From positions 744,001 to 808,000 of the forward strand of contig NZ_JACIBV010000002.1 in assembly GCF_014195505.1 (NCBI RefSeq): a DNA stretch of 64,000 nucleotides, written 5' to 3'. The notes under the pieces are model-generated. The model had not been told where the DNA came from, searched no databases, and saw only the letters and a list, made by a program, of their open reading frames with translations. Shown in pieces: positions 59,991 to 64,000 of the stretch; position 1 is the first letter of the stretch; every line of letters begins with the position of its first letter. Origin of the DNA: Nonomuraea dietziae. Lineage in GTDB: Bacteria > Actinomycetota > Actinomycetes > Streptosporangiales > Streptosporangiaceae. Made by a program: the position numbers and the translations under genes.

Positions 59991-61700
59991 TCACCGATCG
60001 GCGGCGGCCATTCCCAGGAGCTCTTCGGCGTGGGCCCTGCCCAGCTCGGAATCCTCCAGCCCGGCGAGCATGCGCGACAGCTCGCGCACTCTGCCGTCGT
60101 GGTCGAGGGTGACCACGCCGCTGCGCACCACACTGCCGTCGCCCGCCTTCTCCACCACCAGGTGCTGGTCGGCGAAGGCGGCGACCTGCGGCAGGTGAGT
60201 GACGACAATCACCTGGGCGGTGCGGGCCAGTCTGGCCAGGCGCCGTCCGATCTCGACCGCGGCCTTGCCGCCCACCCCCGCGTCGACCTCGTCGAAGACG
60301 AACGTCGGCACGGGGTCGGCGCCCGCGAAGACGACCTCGATGGCCAGCATGACGCGGCTCAGCTCACCGCCTGAGGCGCCCTTGTTGAGCGGCAGCGGCG
60401 GCGCGGCGGGGTGCGCCGACATGCGCAGCTCGACCTCGTCGACGCCCTCGGGGCCGTACTCCGCGGCCTCGCTGAGCTGGACGACGACCCTCGCGTGGGG
60501 CATGGCCAGCGCGGTCAGCTCCTCGGTGACCGCGGCGCCGAAGCGCTCGGCGGCGGCGGACCTGACCTTGGTGAGCTCGGCGGCCAGCTCGCCCAGCCTG
60601 GCGCTCAGCTCCTCGTGCTCCCTGGTCAGCTCCCCGATGCGGTCGTCGTCGCCCTCGAGCTCGGTCAGCCTGGCGGCCGCGGCCTGCGCCCAGGCCAGCA
60701 CTCCCTCGCTGTCCTCGGCGTACTTCCTGACCAGCCCGGAAAGGATGGAGCGGCGTTCCTGGACGGCCGCGAGCCTGGCCGGGTCGGCCTCGATGGACTC
60801 GGCGTAGGCGGCCAGGTCGGTGGCCACGTCGGAGATCAGGTAGCCGGCCTCGGCCAGCCGGTCGGCCACGCCGGCCAGCTGGGGGTCGAAGTCGCGCACC
60901 GCCTCGACGGCCGTGCGGGCCTCGCCGAGCAGCGAGATGACGTCGCGGGTGTCGCCTGAGGGGTCCATGGGGTCGCCCAGCAGCGCGGTGTGGGCGGTGG
61001 TCGCGGCGCCGCGCAGCGCGTCGGCGTGGGAGAGCCGCTCCTCCTCCGCGCGCAGCTCGACGTCCTCGCCGCGCTTGGGGTCGACCTTCTCGATCTCCTC
61101 CAGGCCGAAGCGGAGCATGTCGGCCTCCTGGGCGCGCTCCCTGGCCTTGGTGGTGAGCTCCTCCAGGAGGGCGGCGACCTGCTTGTGACGCTTGTAGGTC
61201 TGCGTGTAGGCGCGCAGCGGCTTGACCAGGTCTTCGCCCGCGTAGCGGTCGAGGGCCGCGCGCTGCCTGGCCGGCTGCAGCAGCCGCTGCTGGTCCATCT
61301 GGCCGTGCACGGCCACCAGGTCGTCGGCCAGGTAGGTCAGGGTGCCGACGGGAACCGTGCGCCCGCCCAGCCAGGCGCGCGAGCGGCCCTCGGCCGAGAC
61401 GGTGCGAGAGATGATCAGCTCGCCGTCCTCGACCTCGCCGCCGACGTCCTCCACCTGCTGGGCGACCCGGCCCTTCGACTCGACGACAAGCGTGCCCTCC
61501 ACCGTGGCCTTGTCGGCCCCAGGACGCACCCTGGCGGGGTCGGCACGGCCACCGAACAGCAGCCCGAGCCCGGTGACGACCATCGTCTTGCCCGCCCCCG
61601 TCTCGCCCGTGACCACGTTGAAGCCGGGCGAGAGCTCAAGGACGGCCTCGTCGATCACGCCGAGCCCCTGGATGCGAACCTCCTCTACCCTGGGTCGCAC
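59991..61700 (-). CDS. recN: DNA repair protein RecN
   Basis: 569-residue SMC-like ATPase of double-strand break repair. Walker A is VVTGETGAGKTMVV, long coiled coils fill the centre, and the C-terminal signature and Walker B are GASGGELSRVMLAIEVVF and TFVFDEVDAGVGGKA. GTG 61700 is preferred since AGGAG lies seven bases upstream; ATG 61724 has no ribosome site. It lies 74 bp after nadK, in the usual tlyA-nadK-recN-steA order. Confidence 0.95.
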   Translation of the reverse strand: MRPRVEEVRIQGLGVIDEAVLELSPGFNVVTGETGAGKTMVVTGLGLLFGGRADPARVRPGADKATVEGTLVVESKGRVAQQVEDVGGEVEDGELIISRTVSAEGRSRAWLGGRTVPVGTLTYLADDLVAVHGQMDQQRLLQPARQRAALDRYAGEDLVKPLRAYTQTYKRHKQVAALLEELTTKARERAQEADMLRFGLEEIEKVDPKRGEDVELRAEEERLSHADALRGAATTAHTALLGDPMDPSGDTRDVISLLGEARTAVEAVRDFDPQLAGVADRLAEAGYLISDVATDLAAYAESIEADPARLAAVQERRSILSGLVRKYAEDSEGVLAWAQAAAARLTELEGDDDRIGELTREHEELSARLGELAAELTKVRSAAAERFGAAVTEELTALAMPHARVVVQLSEAAEYGPEGVDEVELRMSAHPAAPPLPLNKGASGGELSRVMLAIEVVFAGADPVPTFVFDEVDAGVGGKAAVEIGRRLARLARTAQVIVVTHLPQVAAFADQHLVVEKAGDGSVVRSGVVTLDHDGRVRELSRMLAGLEDSELGRAHAEELLGMAAADR

Positions 61701-61774
61701 TGGCCACTCCTGTCCCGTCGACATAGCCGAACACCTGTGCGCATGCGATCCTACGCGCTCCCGTCACCATTGAC

Positions 61775-62674
61775 TCAGGGACGCACCCTTCCGCGCCAGC
61801 CCTGTACAGGCAATTCGAACTTGGCGACCAGCCTGTCCGTGAAGGGGGCGCCGGTGTTCTCGATGCCGTGCAGACGGGCCAGCCGTACGGGGTGGGTGGA
61901 TCTGCGGACCTCCACCCTCGTGCCGGCGGGCAGGTCGAAACGGCGGCGGCCGTCGCACCACAGCACGCCTCCTGGCGTGTTGGGCAGGATCTCGGCCGCC
62001 AGCGTGGAGCGCGGCGAGACCACGAGCGGCTTGGCGAACAGGGCGTGCGCGCTGATCGGGACCAGCAGCAGCGCCTCGACCTCGGGCCAGACGACGGGGC
62101 CTCCCGCCGAGAAGGCGTAGGCGGTCGAGCCCGTCGGGGTCGCGCAGATCACTCCGTCGCAGCCCCAGCGTGACAGCGGCCGCCCGTCGACCTCGACGAC
62201 GACCTCGAGCATGCGCTCGCGCTTTTCCACCGTGGCCTCGTTGAGGGCCCAGGTGTCGGCGATGATCTGGCCGTTCTGCCTGGCGGTGACGTCGAGCGTC
62301 ATGCGCTCCTCGACGTCGTAGCGGCCCTCGGCCACGGAGTCGACGGCGGCGGCCAGGTCGTCGACCTCGGCCTCGGCGAGAAAGCCCACGTGGCCGAGGT
62401 TGACGCCGAACAGCGGGGTGCCCGCGGGCCTTGCGATCTCGGCCGAGCGCAGCAGCGAGCCGTCGCCGCCGAGCACGATCATCATCTCGGCGTCCTTGGC
62501 CGCGCTGGGGTCGGAGGGCATCACCTCGACGCCCCTGCGGCCGATGTCCTCGGCCTCGGCCTCGAGCACCCTGACGGCCAGGCCCGCCTCGAGCAGCCTG
62601 TCGATCACCAGGTGCGCGCTGTCGATCGCGGCCTCACGCCCCGTGTGTGCGGTGACCAGCACCGTGCGCTTCAT
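61775..62674 (-). CDS. nadK: NAD kinase
   Basis: 299-residue enzyme phosphorylating NAD to NADP. The GGDG motif is MIVLGGDGSLLRSAEIARPA, followed by GVNLGHVGFLAEAE and CDGVICATPTGSTAYAFSAG. ATG 62674 overlaps the tlyA stop (ATGA), so the two are coupled. Confidence 0.96.
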   Translation of the reverse strand: MKRTVLVTAHTGREAAIDSAHLVIDRLLEAGLAVRVLEAEAEDIGRRGVEVMPSDPSAAKDAEMMIVLGGDGSLLRSAEIARPAGTPLFGVNLGHVGFLAEAEVDDLAAAVDSVAEGRYDVEERMTLDVTARQNGQIIADTWALNEATVEKRERMLEVVVEVDGRPLSRWGCDGVICATPTGSTAYAFSAGGPVVWPEVEALLLVPISAHALFAKPLVVSPRSTLAAEILPNTPGGVLWCDGRRRFDLPAGTRVEVRRSTHPVRLARLHGIENTGAPFTDRLVAKFELPVQGWRGRVRP

Positions 62675-63483
62675 TGCGGCCCCTCCGCCACTGCCCGTTC
62701 GATCGCGGCGTCGAGATCCTCGACCCCGGGCTCACCTTCTCCCTTGCCCAGCCAGAGCAGGTACTCGACATTGCCCGACGGGCCAGGAAGGGGGCTGGCG
62801 GTGACACCGCGCACGGTCAGCCCCAGCTCGACGGCCTTGGCGGCGGCATCGCGCACCGCGCCGGCCCTGAGCTCCGGGTCGCGCACCACGCCGCCCGCGC
62901 CCACGCGCTCCTTGCCCACCTCGAACTGCGGCTTGACCAGCATCACGAAGTCTGACTCGGGGGCGGCCACCCCGACGAGGGCCGGCAGCACGAGCCGCAG
63001 CGAGATGAACGACAGGTCGCCCACGATCAGCGAGGGCGCCTCGCCGACCATCTCGGGGGTGAGGTCGCGGACGTTGACGCGCTCCATCACCGTGACGCGC
63101 TCGTCGGTGCGCAGCGACCAGGCCAGCTGCCCGTAGCCGACGTCGACGGCCAGCACGTGGCCGACGTCGTGGCGCAGCAGGACGTCGGTGAACCCGCCGG
63201 TGGAGGCGCCCGCGTCGAGCGCGCGACGGCCCGCCACGCGCAGCCGCGGGAAGGCCTCCAGGGCGCCGAGCAGCTTGTGGGCGCCGCGCGAGACGTAGTC
63301 GGGGCCCTCTGCCGACTCGGCCACGACGATCGCCGAGGCGGTGTCGACCTGGGTCGCGGGCTTGCCCGCCACCTGGCCGCCGACGCTCACCCTGCCGTCG
63401 GTGATGAGCTGGGCCGCCTGCTCGCGGGATCTGGCCAGGCCCCGCCGTACGAGCTCGCTGTCGAGCCTGACGCGACGGCTCAC
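62671..63483 (-). CDS. tlyA: TlyA-family rRNA 2'-O-methyltransferase (16S/23S, hemolysin-like)
   Basis: 270 residues. The N-terminal S4 RNA-binding domain (RRVRLDSELVRRGLARSREQ, QLITDGRVSV) is joined to an FtsJ-type methyltransferase (VSRGAHKLLGALEAF, LDAGASTGGFTDVLL, IVGDLSFISL, MLVKPQFEVG). In mycobacteria TlyA 2'-O-methylates rRNA cytidines and confers capreomycin susceptibility. GTG 63483 overlaps the stop of a 48-residue upstream gene (GTGA). Confidence 0.94.
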   Translation of the reverse strand: MSRRVRLDSELVRRGLARSREQAAQLITDGRVSVGGQVAGKPATQVDTASAIVVAESAEGPDYVSRGAHKLLGALEAFPRLRVAGRRALDAGASTGGFTDVLLRHDVGHVLAVDVGYGQLAWSLRTDERVTVMERVNVRDLTPEMVGEAPSLIVGDLSFISLRLVLPALVGVAAPESDFVMLVKPQFEVGKERVGAGGVVRDPELRAGAVRDAAAKAVELGLTVRGVTASPLPGPSGNVEYLLWLGKGEGEPGVEDLDAAIERAVAEGPQ

Positions 63484-63626
63484 TGGTCGTCCACCGAGGC
63501 CAGCGTCTCCTCAAGGGCGGAGAACGCCTCCTCGAACACCTTCACGTGATCGCTCACGGGCAGCGACTCCGCCTGGACGAGGCCCGCCACCACCGCGTCG
63601 ACGCGCTCGTCACCGATCTCCATCAT
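63480..63626 (-). CDS. Conserved 48-residue protein upstream of tlyA
   Basis: MMEIGDERVDAVVAGLVQAE then SLPVSDHVKVFEEAFSALEE TLASVDDQ (three adjacent segments). Acidic and helical, with no signal. I recognise similar GDERVDAALAGL...HVPVF small proteins in front of tlyA in other actinomycetes. Its stop overlaps tlyA by four bases, so it starts this operon. ATG 63626 is chosen; ATG 63623 and an in-frame GTG at 63656 are alternatives. Confidence 0.7.
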   Translation of the reverse strand: MMEIGDERVDAVVAGLVQAESLPVSDHVKVFEEAFSALEETLASVDDQ

Positions 63627-63781
63627 GTCTTCGACCGTATCGGACCGCACCGACACTCTGGCGACCCCCTCGCGCGTTGGGCAGGGTGGGGGGCGGGTTT
63701 TCCGGCGCGCCGGATCTCAGATGCTCCCCATGTGGAACGCTACCGTCCGTAGGAACGGCGAGAACGGGAAGGACGACCAGC

Positions 63782-64000
63782 ATGGCTACCCTCGAGGAGT
63801 GCAGGGCGGCGCTAGGCAAGCTCGTCGAGCAGTTCGACGACATCGACGCGGAGTCAAGGGCCAAGCACGTGGTCGAGCGGACCGTCAGCTGCCGCGTCTC
63901 CGACCTCGACGTCATGTTCTACGGCAGGCTGCACCACGACGGCCTCGACCCTTTCGACGAGAAACCGCCGGTCGACGGCAGGCCCGCCGACGTCAAGCTG
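63782..64000 (+). CDS. SCP2-like sterol carrier domain protein (3' end beyond window)
   Basis: The first 73 codons read MATLEECRAALGKLVEQFDD, then HVVERTVSCRVSDLDVMFYG and FDEKPPVDGRPADVKL. The pattern of LDxxFxGRL followed by a polar linker resembles small SCP2-fold proteins encoded next to tlyA in actinomycetes. GGAAGGA lies nine bases before the ATG. Divergent from the tlyA operon; the spacer 63627-63781 should hold both promoters. Confidence 0.65.
   Translation, partial: MATLEECRAALGKLVEQFDDIDAESRAKHVVERTVSCRVSDLDVMFYGRLHHDGLDPFDEKPPVDGRPADVKL

Overview
The window is a contiguous piece of chromosome from a high-GC, mycothiol-using, probably spore-forming actinomycete. The evidence is RbpA, WhiA, SteA/SteB, a short actinobacterial-type transaldolase/Pgi/OpcA set, a mycothiol-dependent isomerase family protein, a SapA-like spore-associated protein, and many GTG/TTG starts with 4-bp ATGA/GTGA overlaps. 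Protein sequences look most like Streptosporangiales (Nonomuraea and relatives), but that is an inference from memory, not a search. I saw no rRNA, tRNA, CRISPR array, insertion sequence or prophage.

Region 1 (1-7503, minus strand): a branched-chain-type ABC importer (livK-livH-livM, running off the left edge) next to a five-gene operon that I read as trans-4-hydroxyproline catabolism: an FAD oxidoreductase, a small 2Fe-2S protein, an FAD/BFD-type oxidoreductase, a DapA-family deaminase and a proline racemase-family epimerase. Both units have palindromes containing TGTGACAT in their promoter regions, so they may share a regulator and the importer may bring in hydroxyproline.

Region 2 (7639-20146): central metabolism and haem A. 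ctaA, a SanA-like protein, a PrsW protease and ctaB come first. The pentose phosphate/glucose 6-phosphate operon tkt-tal-pgi-zwf-opcA follows, with pgl beyond a strong hairpin.

Region 3 (20262-30002): mixed genes. These are a secreted subtilisin, an adenosine deaminase-family enzyme, an SDR/TetR pair with a perfect 23-bp operator, a coiled-coil protein divergent from a Clp N-domain-only protein, an ACT-GNAT acetyltransferase, an FAD oxidoreductase/amidohydrolase pair, and a SapA-like secreted protein.

Region 4 (30169-39848, mostly minus): core genes rbpA, secG, the glycolytic operon gap-pgk-tpiA, a small membrane protein, and the classic uvrC-rapZ-yvcK-whiA set. YvcK carries an unusual repeat-rich N-terminal extension.

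Region 5 (39849-45631): a looser stretch between uvrC and uvrA. It holds a frameshifted TetR remnant coupled to a cupin gene, a DUF4267-type membrane protein, an ECF42 sigma factor cassette (reductase, DGPF/YCII protein, sigma factor), and three tandem Rieske lipoproteins.

Region 6 (45749-64000): uvrA, a mycothiol-dependent isomerase-like gene with a metallo-hydrolase, pssA-psd for phosphatidylethanolamine, and terC behind what I read as a yybP-ykoY manganese riboswitch. A long, tightly packed minus-strand cluster follows: 48-aa protein, tlyA, nadK, recN, steA, steB, a MraY-like membrane protein, a second MurJ-like flippase and a GT4 glycosyltransferase. The last five genes look like a division-linked envelope glycopolymer pathway and are the best candidate here for an incompletely described system. 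The window ends in an SCP2-like gene.
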